A stretch of DNA of 64,000 nucleotides from Flavobacterium anhuiense (GCF_900101855.1 NZ_FMVC01000008.1:60300-124299); one strand, 5' to 3'; positions 51,179 to 60,390 are shown, counted from the stretch's first letter. Program-made: numbers and translations. The notes: generated by a model not told the origin, from the sequence alone.

Positions 51179-52363
51179 TTAGAAACCTACAGTCCATCCA
51201 GCAGCCCATGATGGTTGAGCAACACCAGATCCTGCTCCAGTTGCAGTAGCAGATTCTACAGATACTGCAGATACGTCAGCAGCAGTTCCGTCTGTTTTCT
51301 TTCCTTTAGTTTTTGTAGGTACATCAGCAATGTAAAGTACGTTTGAAACTTTTAAAGCTGATGGTACGAAAGCGATAGTTTCATCGTTTTCAACATCGAT
51401 ACCAGTTTTCCATCCGCTTAACACAACGTTAGAAACTTGACCTTTAGTTCCTCTTCTAAATTTGATACCTTGGTTTTCAGTGTACACAGTTGCATCTGCA
51501 GCACTTCCAGCTCCGATAAGAGTCATGTTAGTGATTGCTGGATTAGCGATTGGAGTATTAGCATAACCTAATTCGAAGTTATCAGCTTCAATTCCTCTGT
51601 TTCCTTTTCCGAAAGCTAATTTACCGTACCAGTTAGTGTTTGTTCCAGACCATCCTTCAGTCCAGTCAAATTGATCATCTTCGTTACCAATAGCAACTAA
51701 GTTAGAAGTGTTTACAGTTCCACCGAAGAATTCGAATCCGTCATCAGCACCGTGGAAAGCTTGTACGTTTTCAATAACTGTACCTGAACCAACTCCGAAG
51801 AAAGAAAGTGCGTTGAATTCTTTTTCAGTGTTGAAAGCAGCTCCAGCGTACTCGATTCTTAAGAATTTAATAGATCCAGAGTTATCATTAGCAATAGTTC
51901 CACCGTAAGTTAAGTCAGCAACCTCAGATTGAGCAGTTCCTCCACCTCCAGTTGTACGGTTAATAGGAGCTTTACCACAGATTACTAATCCACCCCAGTC
52001 TCCAGCAGCTTTTGTAGCTAAACCAGATGTCATGATAACTGGTTTTGCAGCCGTACCGTTTACGTTGATTTTTCCTCCTTGTGCGATTGCGATATAAGCA
52101 GATGTTCCTCCAACTCCTTGAATTACTGTTCCAGCAGGAATAGTAAGAGTAGCGCCAGAGTTAACTTGAATTTTTCCTGTTAGTTTGTAAGTTGTTCCTG
52201 CATCAAGAACTACTTCTCCGTCAGTGATTGTACCTTTAAAATCATTTGCGTTAACAACAAATGAAGATGATGGTTTGTTGTTGTCGTCACTACTAGAGCA
52301 GCTTGTGAATAAACCTGCAGATAAAGTAACAATTCCAATTAATTTTACAATTGAGTTTTTCAT
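51179..52363 (-). CDS. lipoprotein with right-handed beta-helix-like repeats, phosphate-locus neighbour
   Basis: A 394-residue protein started at MKNSIVKL (52363). The signal peptide ends in TLSAGLFTSC (lipidated Cys22), and a Ser/Asp/Asn linker follows. The rest is built of short glycine- and asparagine-rich strands (SGATLTIPAGTVIQGVGG, GTVIENVQAFHGADDGFEFF, NQGIKFRRGTKGQVSNVVL) typical of parallel beta-helix surface proteins. There are no catalytic motifs I recognise. It is one gene downstream of the TonB receptor but has its own promoter with TAACAT repeats, so it is probably co-regulated with it. It is likely exposed at the outer membrane. Confidence 0.78.
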   Translation of the reverse strand: MKNSIVKLIGIVTLSAGLFTSCSSSDDNNKPSSSFVVNANDFKGTITDGEVVLDAGTTYKLTGKIQVNSGATLTIPAGTVIQGVGGTSAYIAIAQGGKINVNGTAAKPVIMTSGLATKAAGDWGGLVICGKAPINRTTGGGGTAQSEVADLTYGGTIANDNSGSIKFLRIEYAGAAFNTEKEFNALSFFGVGSGTVIENVQAFHGADDGFEFFGGTVNTSNLVAIGNEDDQFDWTEGWSGTNTNWYGKLAFGKGNRGIEADNFELGYANTPIANPAITNMTLIGAGSAADATVYTENQGIKFRRGTKGQVSNVVLSGWKTGIDVENDETIAFVPSALKVSNVLYIADVPTKTKGKKTDGTAADVSAVSVESATATGAGSGVAQPSWAAGWTVGF

Positions 52364-52399
52364 AATTGTGTTGTAATTTTTGTGTTTAATTTCTTGAGG

Positions 52400-52487
52400 C
52401 AAAGATGGAATAGAAATCTTTTTTAGATGTTAAGAAACCGTAATTGTTAGTTTAATAAAAACCGCATTTAATATTAAGAAAATGTTA
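52400..52487 (-). promoter_or_regulatory. lipoprotein-gene promoter with 11-bp-phased TAACAT repeats
   Basis: On the minus strand: TAACAT (52487-52482), TAATAT (52476-52471), TAACAT (52432-52427) and a weak site at 52421-52416, all in 11-bp register. After 8 bp comes the -7 element CATCTTTG (52407-52400), 36 bp before the ATG. This is identical in form to the promoters at 55407 and 57667. Confidence 0.6.
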
Positions 52488-52550
52488 GGTTTGTAAACTG
52501 AAAATAAACTGCTTTTACAAGCTCAGAGCTCATAAGGTTTAGTGATTGTA

Positions 52551-52590
52551 AAAAAAAAAAGAGACCAGTTTTTTAGACTGGTCTCTTTGG
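52551..52590 (-). terminator. terminator after the TonB-dependent receptor gene
   Basis: AAGAGACCAGT (52559-52569) pairs with ACTGGTCTCTT (52577-52587), loop TTTTTAG. On the minus strand it is followed by a long T-run. Confidence 0.88.
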
Positions 52591-52611
52591 TATTGTTTGT
52601 TAATATATTGA

Positions 52612-55368
52612 TTAGAAGGTATAATTAAGTTTGAAACTTAATCCTAATCCTTTTTTGTATGATAAAACATTTACATCTCCAGATGCATTTTCTTGTACTC
52701 TGTTGATTTTTGGATCAAGAATGTTTTTTACTACAAAATCTAATCCTAAGTTTTTGTTCAATTTTGATTTAGCAATAAAGTCTAATGAACCAAAAGCTTT
52801 GTCAACTAAGTCTCCTCTTCCGTTTGTTCCGATTGCGTTGATACGATCTGAGAAATAAGAGTAAGCAATAGTAGTGTTTAAACTTCTATCATTTTGCCAT
52901 TCTGCTAAGTAAGAAAGGTCTGCATTTAGCAATAAATCAGAAGCTCCTGTAAATTGGCTTTTAGTATTTGTGAAGACAACTTGGTAATCTGTTTCTCTAT
53001 CAACTTTGTCTGCGTTTAACTCTTGGCTTGTGTGTAAATAAGATGCATTAATACCTGCAGATAATTTTTTTGCATTTACTTCGTCAAAATTGAAAAGCAT
53101 TTTACGATATTCTACTTCAGCTCCCGCTACATATCCGTAATCACCAGTGTTGATATATGAGATGTCATTTGAAGAAGAAGCAATTGTAACTTCGTTCATT
53201 GGGTTAAGAATATACTTTCCAAAAGCTGTGAATGAAATTAATTCATCGCTAGTAGGGAACATTTCCCATTTAAGATCTAAGTTGTAATCGTCAGACTCGT
53301 ATAAGTATGGGTTACCAACTTTTACCTGTAAAACTTCTTCGTAAACAAATAATGCTCTTTCTTTAAATTGAGGCAATGTGTATGTTTTACTGAATCCTAA
53401 ACGTAAATTTTGTTTTTCATTCAATTCGTATTTCATTGTTAAGCTTGGTAAGAAAGCTACTTTGCTTAATTCGTCACTTCCAACATCTCCTAATTGTGTA
53501 TTCCAATCTACATTTTGAACAATAGATTCTGCGCGTAAACCTAAAACAGCTGTCAATTTCGGATTGAATTTGTATTCTGTATTTAAGTAACCTCCAAAGA
53601 TAGTTTGTTTACCATCATAGGTTTGAGGGTCTAAAGCATTTGAAACTTGAGAGTTTCCTCTAAAAGTAGAAATGTTGAAGTATCCATTGTTTAAGTTTGT
53701 TTCGTTGTAAAACAAATCTAAGTTATTTGGGTCAACAATAGTGTTAGTGTAACCAGGTTGAGATAAGAAGTTGAATTGAGAAGCTTCAAAGTTTCTGTTT
53801 TTAATTCTTCCGCTTGCTCCTAATGTGAATTTTCCTTTGTATTCATCATCAGAATTTTTGTTGAATTTATAATCTACAGAAAGATTACCTGCCAACTCGT
53901 CTTCTTTTAGCTTTTGGAAATATCTGTGGTTATCTGGTCTAGAGATAGAAGATAATACATATCCATTTGGCTCATTTCTAAAAGTGTTTTGTGCTCTGTC
54001 TGGCATAGAACCATCAATGATGTTGTAAGATGCTGCCCAGTTTAATTTAGATCTATCACTTAATTTATGATCTCCAAGTAATTGGTTAATCCAAAGACTA
54101 TTTTTCTCGTAGTTAAAACGGCGAATTAAACCATTGCCATTATTTGCAAGATCGACAATGTATCCAGCATATTCTTCTTTAGATTGAGATGAAGTATTAA
54201 TGTATACTGTGTTAAAACTTACTTTATTGTCTGAATTAATTTTATAACCAACATTCAATAAACCTGTAGAGTTTGTTTGGTAACCCATGTCAGTGTAAGA
54301 ATAGAAATCTTTGTTTGCAACTCCGGCACCGTTTACTCCTCCTTTTGCAGTTGCGTTACGGATTGAGTTGTACTCATTACTGAAATTTGCAGTAGCGAAG
54401 AAGCTTAATTTTCCTCCATCACCAACATTAAAAGATTTTCCTCCAGATATACCTAGAGAACCAGCAATTGGATTTTTACCATCCATCTGTAAAGTGTTGT
54501 AGTTGTATTGCGTTAGAGGATTGTTTGGAATAGAAGGATTGTCAAAACCAAAACTGCTGATTCCTCTTTGCAATTTAAAATCTTTTTCGGCCAATGCGTT
54601 TGTATTGACATTAGAGCCCATTTCGATTTTAAAATATCCATTTCCTTTATAGTCTTTAGAAATAATGTCTACGTTACCTCCAGCAAAATCTCCATACAAT
54701 TTACTGCTGTAAACTTTGTCTATAGAAACATATTCTAAGATATCTGTAGAGAAAATTTCAAGATTAATGTTTTTCTTTTCTGGATCATTTGATGGAATTG
54801 GTAATCCGTTCATTGTTGTAGAATTGTAACGGTCTCCCAGACCTCTTACGAAAATGTTTCCAGAACCCTCCTGTTTTGTAATTCCAGTAGTTTTAGAAAC
54901 AGCCGCGGCAACATCGCTAACTCCTTTTCTAGAAAGTTCTTGCGCACCAATAGATTGTTTAATATCTACAGCATTTTTCTGTTCCAGAAGTAAAGCAGAT
55001 TCTTTTTGTTTGCTTCCGGTCGACGCCTGAACCACTACATCTTTAAGAGTATAACTTCCAGACGAAAGTCCTTGATTAACTGTTACAGTTTCATTTGCTT
55101 TTACAGCTACTGGAGCTTCAACAGATTCATATCCTAAAAAACTAAAGATTAAAGTATAATTTCCAGGATTTACGCTTAACGAATATTTTCCGTCTACGTC
55201 GGTATTTACGCTAATATTTGTACCTTTAACTAAAACATTAGCAAATGGCAGAGCTGCGTTGTTCATATCCTTGTCAGTCAGAACTCCAGAAATCGTACCT
55301 TTGTTTTGCGCGATCGAAATCGTACAGATAAATAATGCAATAAAGAGAAATCTTAAATTGAATTTCAT
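52612..55368 (-). CDS. TonB-dependent outer-membrane receptor
   Basis: A 918-residue receptor. Signal peptide (FIALFICTISIAQ), then a carboxypeptidase-regulatory-like domain (~22-115: GTISGVLTDKD, DVDGKYSLSV, FSFLGYES). The plug (~120-230) contains LKDVVVQAS, GNIFVRGLGDRYNSTTMNG and KLYGDFAGGNVDI. The 22-strand barrel ends LGLSFKLNYTF with the terminal aromatic. It should import a substrate across the outer membrane using TonB energy. There is no SusD partner gene. Location beside phoB/phoR-like genes, an OprP-type porin and a shared promoter motif suggests a phosphate compound, not iron or glycans. That substrate is an inference. Confidence 0.9.
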   Translation of the reverse strand: MKFNLRFLFIALFICTISIAQNKGTISGVLTDKDMNNAALPFANVLVKGTNISVNTDVDGKYSLSVNPGNYTLIFSFLGYESVEAPVAVKANETVTVNQGLSSGSYTLKDVVVQASTGSKQKESALLLEQKNAVDIKQSIGAQELSRKGVSDVAAAVSKTTGITKQEGSGNIFVRGLGDRYNSTTMNGLPIPSNDPEKKNINLEIFSTDILEYVSIDKVYSSKLYGDFAGGNVDIISKDYKGNGYFKIEMGSNVNTNALAEKDFKLQRGISSFGFDNPSIPNNPLTQYNYNTLQMDGKNPIAGSLGISGGKSFNVGDGGKLSFFATANFSNEYNSIRNATAKGGVNGAGVANKDFYSYTDMGYQTNSTGLLNVGYKINSDNKVSFNTVYINTSSQSKEEYAGYIVDLANNGNGLIRRFNYEKNSLWINQLLGDHKLSDRSKLNWAASYNIIDGSMPDRAQNTFRNEPNGYVLSSISRPDNHRYFQKLKEDELAGNLSVDYKFNKNSDDEYKGKFTLGASGRIKNRNFEASQFNFLSQPGYTNTIVDPNNLDLFYNETNLNNGYFNISTFRGNSQVSNALDPQTYDGKQTIFGGYLNTEYKFNPKLTAVLGLRAESIVQNVDWNTQLGDVGSDELSKVAFLPSLTMKYELNEKQNLRLGFSKTYTLPQFKERALFVYEEVLQVKVGNPYLYESDDYNLDLKWEMFPTSDELISFTAFGKYILNPMNEVTIASSSNDISYINTGDYGYVAGAEVEYRKMLFNFDEVNAKKLSAGINASYLHTSQELNADKVDRETDYQVVFTNTKSQFTGASDLLLNADLSYLAEWQNDRSLNTTIAYSYFSDRINAIGTNGRGDLVDKAFGSLDFIAKSKLNKNLGLDFVVKNILDPKINRVQENASGDVNVLSYKKGLGLSFKLNYTF

Positions 55369-55406
55369 TTTTTTCAGTGTTGTGTTTGTGTCTTATTATT
55401 TTTGTG

Positions 55407-55483
55407 CAAAGAAAGAACCGCTCTGTGAAGTCCATGTTACCGACTTGTTATGTTTTTGTGTTGTTAAGATTATCAAATTGTTA
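55407..55483 (-). promoter_or_regulatory. receptor-gene promoter with six 11-bp-phased TAACA repeats
   Basis: On the minus strand, TAACAA ends at 55478 and 55445, TAACAT at 55434, with weaker sites at 55467, 55456 and 55423, all exactly 11 bp apart. After an 8-bp gap comes a -7-like TTTCTTTG (55414-55407), 38 bp before the ATG. The geometry resembles PhoB/PhoP direct-repeat boxes. Confidence 0.65.
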
Positions 55484-55610
55484 CGAGATTAAATTACGGT
55501 TAACACCATTTTTTAAAGGTTCTTTTGTTAGTATATTTACCCTGTGAAATAAGAAATATCGAATGTTTAATGAAGAAGTTTCGATATAAAAATCTCAATT
55601 TTTGCTATTT

Positions 55611-56294
55611 ATGAAAAAAACACAAACTAAGATTTTATTAGTTGACGATGAACCAGATATCTTAGAAATCGTTGGCTATAACCTTGCTCAGGAAGGCTAT
55701 CAGATTGTTACAGCTTCTAATGGAAAAGATGCTATAGCAAAAGCGCAGAAAGAGCTGCCAGAACTAATCATTATGGACGTGATGATGGCAGAAATGGACG
55801 GAATGGAGGCTTGCGAGCATATTAGAAAAATTCCAGAGTTAAATAATGTTATCATAACATTCCTTACAGCAAGAAGCGAAGATTATTCCCAAGTAGCTGG
55901 TTTTGATGCCGGTGCTGATGACTATATTACTAAACCAATAAAACCAAAATTATTGGTCTCTAAAGTAAAGGCGCTGTTAAGAAGGTTAAAAGAACAGGAA
56001 GTTGTTACGGATACTTTAAATGTAGGCGGAATCGAAATTAATCGTGAGGAATACAAAATCATAAAAGGCAATGTAGAAATTGCTTTGCCAAGAAAAGAAT
56101 TCGAATTGTTCTATCTATTAGCTTCAAAACCAGGGAAAGTTTTTAAAAGAGATGAAATCTTGGATAAAGTTTGGGGTAACGAAGTTGTAGTTGGAGGAAG
56201 AACAATTGATGTTCACATCAGAAAACTGCGTGAAAAAATAGGCGAAGATCTTTTTAAAACTATAAAAGGTGTAGGCTATAAATTTGAAGTTTAA
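55611..56294 (+). CDS. PhoB-like response regulator (OmpR family)
   Basis: A 227-residue regulator started at ATG 55611. The receiver has ILLVDDEPD, the phosphoacceptor Asp56 in LIIMDVMMAEMDG and Lys in DYITKPIKPK. The C-terminal winged helix (~130-227) has the RKEFELFYLLAS and VVVGGRTIDVHIRKLREKIG segments and ends IKGVGYKFEV. Its closest known functional type is PhoB. The paired kinase follows after a terminator and 100 bp. The porin downstream and the receptor divergent from it support a phosphate-starvation role. Confidence 0.88.
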   Translation: MKKTQTKILLVDDEPDILEIVGYNLAQEGYQIVTASNGKDAIAKAQKELPELIIMDVMMAEMDGMEACEHIRKIPELNNVIITFLTARSEDYSQVAGFDAGADDYITKPIKPKLLVSKVKALLRRLKEQEVVTDTLNVGGIEINREEYKIIKGNVEIALPRKEFELFYLLASKPGKVFKRDEILDKVWGNEVVVGGRTIDVHIRKLREKIGEDLFKTIKGVGYKFEV

Positions 56295-56363
56295 TTTCTC
56301 TATAGAAAATGAACTATATAAGTGATAGAAGTTCATTTAAAATTATAGTTTACTTTAAAATAA

Positions 56364-56410
56364 AAAAGCTCATTTTTGTCAAAGCCTGACTTTGATAAAG
56401 ATGGGCTTTT
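56364..56410 (+). terminator. terminator after the PhoB-like gene
   Basis: AAAAGCTCAT... (56364-56384) pairs with ...ATGGGCTTTT (56390-56410) in a 21-bp stem with three G-U pairs and a CCTGA loop. It suggests that the regulator and kinase are separately adjustable. Confidence 0.78.
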
Positions 56411-56513
56411 CAAAATTATTATTTATTCCCAAAAAAAGTTATTTTTAAATGAACTTGTATCACTTACATGGTGAAGAAAAATATTCCTTTAATGGTTAAT
56501 TGTTTTAATATCA

Positions 56514-57599
56514 ATGAAAATTAATTTTAAGAAAACATATAAATTCGCCATAAAATCGGCATTGTATATCAGTCTCTTTACAACAGCATTTGTGCTGATG
56601 TTGATGTCGTTGTTTTATAAGAATCAATTAAAACATCAAGTTGCGTTTGGAATAATCTTCATTATCGTAATTTATATTTTCTCATTTCTGGTTTTGCAAT
56701 ATCGCGTAGAACGTTTTATTTACAGAAGAGTAAAGAAAATCTATGATGAGGTTTCTTTATTAGAATCGACAACATTAATCAATCAGCCGATTAATACCGA
56801 TATGGAAACGCTTTCGCGCGAAGTGAAAAAGTTCGCGACCGATAAAAAACTCGAAATCGAAATGCTTGAAATTCGTGAGCAATATAGAAGAGAGTTCTTA
56901 GGAAACGTTTCACACGAATTGAAAACACCTTTATTTACTGTTCAAGGTTACGTTTCTACTTTGCTTGATGGCGCAATGGACGATAAAAATATTAGAAAAA
57001 AATATTTAAAACGCGCCGAAAAAGGAGTAGAGCGTCTTATCTATATCGTAGAAGATTTGGATATGATTACTAAATTAGAATCAGGTGATTTGGATTTGAA
57101 TATGACTGATTTTGATATTGTCGAATTAATTCAGAATGTCTTTGAACTGCTCGAAATGAAAGCAGACAAAAAGAAAATCAAACTGGCTTTTGAAAGTAAA
57201 AATGTACAGTCAGTCATAATTAGAGGAGATAAGGATAGAATTCAGCAAGTGCTGGAAAATCTGATTGTCAATTCAATTAAATACGGAAAGGAAGGCGGCT
57301 TGACTGAAGTTGGCGTCGTAAACTTAACTAAGAAAAAAGTTTTAATCCGCATTAGCGATAACGGCGAAGGTGTTGAAAAACAAAACATTCCCAGACTTTT
57401 TGAACGTTTTTACCGAGTGGATAAAAGCGGAACTAGATCTGAAGGCGGTTCTGGTTTAGGATTAGCGATTGTAAAGCATATTATTGAAGCACATAAAGAG
57501 AAAGTTTATGTAGAAAGTGAGTTCGGAATTGGCTCTGAATTCTCTTTTACGCTCGAAAAAGCAAATAAAACATCAAAAGCTGACGTTAAAAAATCGTAA
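56514..57599 (+). CDS. PhoR-like sensor histidine kinase
   Basis: A 361-residue kinase with two membrane segments close together (~15-34 and ~44-62), so it has almost no periplasmic sensor. A linker with a short coiled coil follows, then the HisKA domain with His134 in LGNVSHELKTPL. The HATPase domain has the N box VLENLIVNSIKYG, G1 RISDNGEGV, the F box FERFYRVDKSGT and G2 GGSGLGLAIVKH. Lacking a periplasmic domain fits PhoR-type sensing through the phosphate transporter, though no pst genes are in the window. It is likely cognate to the PhoB-like regulator. Confidence 0.88.
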   Translation: MKINFKKTYKFAIKSALYISLFTTAFVLMLMSLFYKNQLKHQVAFGIIFIIVIYIFSFLVLQYRVERFIYRRVKKIYDEVSLLESTTLINQPINTDMETLSREVKKFATDKKLEIEMLEIREQYRREFLGNVSHELKTPLFTVQGYVSTLLDGAMDDKNIRKKYLKRAEKGVERLIYIVEDLDMITKLESGDLDLNMTDFDIVELIQNVFELLEMKADKKKIKLAFESKNVQSVIIRGDKDRIQQVLENLIVNSIKYGKEGGLTEVGVVNLTKKKVLIRISDNGEGVEKQNIPRLFERFYRVDKSGTRSEGGSGLGLAIVKHIIEAHKEKVYVESEFGIGSEFSFTLEKANKTSKADVKKS

Positions 57600-57666
57600 C
57601 GTCAGTTTTGCTAAAAGCCCTAAAACAAAGGTGTTTAACGCTAAATAAACATTCCGATTTAGGCCA

Positions 57667-57732
57667 TAACATTAAATTTTTATTATAGTAACATCTGGTT
57701 AATGATTTCTTAACATAGGTGCTCCATCTTTG
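57667..57732 (+). promoter_or_regulatory. porin promoter with 22-bp-spaced TAACAT repeats
   Basis: TAACAT occurs at 57667, 57689 and 57711, exactly 22 bp apart, with weaker in-phase sites between. After 8 bp comes the -7 element CATCTTTG (57725-57732), 30 bp before the ATG. The last repeat takes the place of the -33 TTG, as expected for an activator-dependent promoter. Confidence 0.7.
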
Positions 57733-57762
57733 CATCCTGAAATTAAGGGAATTACAGAACTA

Positions 57763-59073
57763 ATGATAAAAAGAAAACTATTGGCAGTTTTATTACTGCT
57801 AACTTGTGTAGCCAATGCGCAAGAAACAAACAAACAAGAATTGAATAAGCAGGATGTAAAAAACGAAGTAATGCGTATTTTAGATTCTATAAACAAAGCA
57901 AAACTTCCGGAAACAAAATCTGGAGGTGGAGTTGAGGAACATTGGTATGATAGAATCTCTTTAAGAGGTTACGCGCAAATCAGATATAACGGTTTGTTTT
58001 CTACAAATGATAAAGTTTCCTGTGAGCAATGCGATAGATCTTGGGGAACAACATCGACGGCTCCAGATGCAAAAGCAAACAACGGGCTTTTTATTCGCCG
58101 TGCCCGTTTAGTGTTTTCTGGACAAGTGCACCCAAATGTATTTTTCTATTTTCAACCCGATTTTGCGAGTTCGCCGAGTACAGGAATTCAGAACTTTGTT
58201 CAAATTCGTGACCTGTATTTTGATCTTTCTTTTGATAAGAAAAAAGAATATCGGGTACGTGTCGGGCAGAGTAAAATTCCATACGGATTTGAAAATATGC
58301 AGTCAAGTTCACAGCGTTTAACTTTAGACCGTGCTGATGCCATCAACTCTTCAATTTTAAATGAGCGTGATTTAGGAATATTCTTTTATTGGGCGCCGGC
58401 CGAAATCAGAAAACGTTTTGAAATGTTGGTTAAAGATGGCTACAAAGGTTCTGGAGACTTCGGGGTTTTTGCTTTAGGAGTTTACAATGGTCAGATTGCA
58501 AATAAGTTAGACGGAAACAGAGACTTAAATGTTGTGTCTAGAATAACATATCCTTTTGTTATCGGAAGCCAAATTATAGAACCTGGAATTCAGGCTTATA
58601 CTGGTAAATGGGCATTCACGGGGGAAGTTTCGCCAGGAGTGGTTGTCAATGATCCGCAATACGTAAAAGACCAGCGAGTTGGAGCGACTTTCGTTTTATA
58701 TCCACGACCATTCGGAATCCAGACGGAATACAACATAGGAACAGGACCTCGATACAATCCTGCAACCAATAGAATTGACCAAACCGATTTGAACGGAGGT
58801 TACGTTTTATTAAACTACAAATGGGATCTTAAAAAACAGCGTATTTATCCTTTTGCCAAATTCCAATATTATGACGGAGGAAAAAAATACGAAAAAGATG
58901 CTAGAAGTTATGTGGTTAGAGATTACGAATTTGGTGTAGAATGGCAGCCGATTAAAGCATTTGAACTTACAGCAGAATACGTAGTAGCCGACCGAACTTT
59001 TGAAGATAGTGTCTTGCCTGTAAACAGACAGCAAGGAAACGTTCTAAGATTGCAAGTGCAGTTTAATTTCTAA
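57763..59073 (+). CDS. OprP/OprO-type phosphate-selective porin
   Basis: A 436-residue outer-membrane porin started at MIKRKLLAV (57763), which gives a clean signal peptide (VLLLLTCVANAQ). A short helical region (~20-45) leads to the barrel. It begins SLRGYAQIRYNGLF and contains FIRRARLVFSG, the FFYFQPDFAS segment and RVGQSKIPYGFENMQSSSQR, all typical of the OprO/OprP family. It ends LRLQVQFNF with the terminal Phe. It forms an anion-selective channel for phosphate or polyphosphate. It is downstream of the phoB/phoR-like pair with its own repeat-containing promoter. Confidence 0.88.
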   Translation: MIKRKLLAVLLLLTCVANAQETNKQELNKQDVKNEVMRILDSINKAKLPETKSGGGVEEHWYDRISLRGYAQIRYNGLFSTNDKVSCEQCDRSWGTTSTAPDAKANNGLFIRRARLVFSGQVHPNVFFYFQPDFASSPSTGIQNFVQIRDLYFDLSFDKKKEYRVRVGQSKIPYGFENMQSSSQRLTLDRADAINSSILNERDLGIFFYWAPAEIRKRFEMLVKDGYKGSGDFGVFALGVYNGQIANKLDGNRDLNVVSRITYPFVIGSQIIEPGIQAYTGKWAFTGEVSPGVVVNDPQYVKDQRVGATFVLYPRPFGIQTEYNIGTGPRYNPATNRIDQTDLNGGYVLLNYKWDLKKQRIYPFAKFQYYDGGKKYEKDARSYVVRDYEFGVEWQPIKAFELTAEYVVADRTFEDSVLPVNRQQGNVLRLQVQFNF

Positions 59074-59145
59074 AATCAGTACGCTGATAAAACAGATTCG
59101 CCTTCGCAAAGACGCTGATAAAAACTGATTTATTTTATAAAAATG

Positions 59146-59177
59146 AAAAACCTCCAATTTTAATTGGAGGTTTTTTT
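59146..59177. terminator. porin terminator
   Basis: CCTCCAATT pairs with AATTGGAGG with a two-base loop, flanked by A- and T-runs, so it can serve both the porin and the convergent glycosyltransferase gene. Confidence 0.87.
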
Positions 59178-59219
59178 ATGTGAAAAGCAATTTGTAAAAT
59201 CCGTTTAATCCGCGTGTAA

Positions 59220-60299
59220 TCAAGCAATTTTGTCTTCAAAAACTTTAAATAAAGAATCCCAATCAATATTATTTTCAAATTGAGACAATCCTTTAAACGA
59301 TTTTACTTTTGATAAATCTTCAATGGTAAAATCGTCTTGCATCGCATATGGTACAAGATTTTCTTCCTGAAGTTTTATCGCCAGATATTCCTGCTCATAT
59401 TGTCCGGGTGTCGGAATAAAGAAGGCTTTTTTGCCCAGCTTTGCCAAATCCATTACCGTTGTATAACCCGAACGGCACAATACAAATTCACTTTCATTAA
59501 AAGTCTGTTCGAGCTGTTTGGAGTTCATGAAATTATAATAAGTAACATTTCCAGCTTGCCACTTTTCCTGTGATTTTTCTACTTTTCCTTGTACAAAAAC
59601 CACTTTTCCAGGATATTTTGCCGCTTCTTTCTGCAGTTTTTCATCCAAAAAAGTACGCTGAGGTTCTGGGCCAGACAATATAATCATTAGATCATATATT
59701 TTTGGAGTTTCCTTTTTTTTCATGCGGCTCAACGGACCGATGTATTTTAAATTCAGCTCATTATTTTTTAAATGACCCAAATCTCCCGTTAGGTTTATTT
59801 TTTCGTTAGTATCAGGAACCCAGCATTCATTATATTTTTTAATGAAATACTGATGGCACTTACTGGTAAACCAAGTGGTGTTTCCTGTCATTACATTCAA
59901 TTGGTGCGTAATAAAAACCGAAGGCACTTTTTTACTGATGACTCCCAATCTATTATCCGAAATTATACCGTCAATGCCATGTTTTTTGATCCAATGATTC
60001 ACCATTTTTTTCTCATCCAAAATAGCAGTAATCATTTTCGGAAGATTTTTAATCAGCTTCCATTTAAAGTTTTTACCATTTTTAGCATATTCAATATGAT
60101 AAGAAGGCAGTTCTAAAGTTTGTATATAAGGAAATTCTTTTCGTAATAAAGCCAGAGCAACTCCATCAGAAGCAATAATCGGAATATAATTATTCTCTTG
60201 TAGCGCCTTGATAATAGGTATGCATCGGGTAGCATGTCCAAGTCCCCAATTTAGTGGAGCCACTAAAATAGTTTTATTCGCAGAATAATCTATACTCAT
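59220..60299 (-). CDS. MurG-like GT-B glycosyltransferase
   Basis: A 359-residue cytoplasmic glycosyltransferase. N-terminal VAPLNWGLGHATRCIPII (about 13-30) is the acceptor-side glycine-rich loop of GT28/MurG-like enzymes. The C-terminal half has DLMIILSGPEPQR, VLCRSGYTTVMDLAKLGKK (about 272-290) and FIPTPGQYEQEYLA, the nucleotide-sugar site. It is too divergent to be MurG itself, and no peptidoglycan genes are near. It probably adds a hexose or HexNAc to a lipid or polysaccharide. It is monocistronic. Confidence 0.83.
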   Translation of the reverse strand: MSIDYSANKTILVAPLNWGLGHATRCIPIIKALQENNYIPIIASDGVALALLRKEFPYIQTLELPSYHIEYAKNGKNFKWKLIKNLPKMITAILDEKKMVNHWIKKHGIDGIISDNRLGVISKKVPSVFITHQLNVMTGNTTWFTSKCHQYFIKKYNECWVPDTNEKINLTGDLGHLKNNELNLKYIGPLSRMKKKETPKIYDLMIILSGPEPQRTFLDEKLQKEAAKYPGKVVFVQGKVEKSQEKWQAGNVTYYNFMNSKQLEQTFNESEFVLCRSGYTTVMDLAKLGKKAFFIPTPGQYEQEYLAIKLQEENLVPYAMQDDFTIEDLSKVKSFKGLSQFENNIDWDSLFKVFEDKIA

Positions 60300-60390
60300 T
60301 TTTAACAGTTTTAAAAACGAAGATAGAAAAATATGTTTTTTATGTTATTTCGGAGGTATTACTAAATTATTAACTTAAGGTGTTAAGTTT

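Noticed and set aside
55501..55539. Autoregulatory Pho box ahead of the PhoB-like gene itself
   Set aside because: There is a single TAACAC at 55501 and a -7-like TATATTTA at 55532, but their spacing does not fit the 8-bp plus 11n register seen in the other three promoters.
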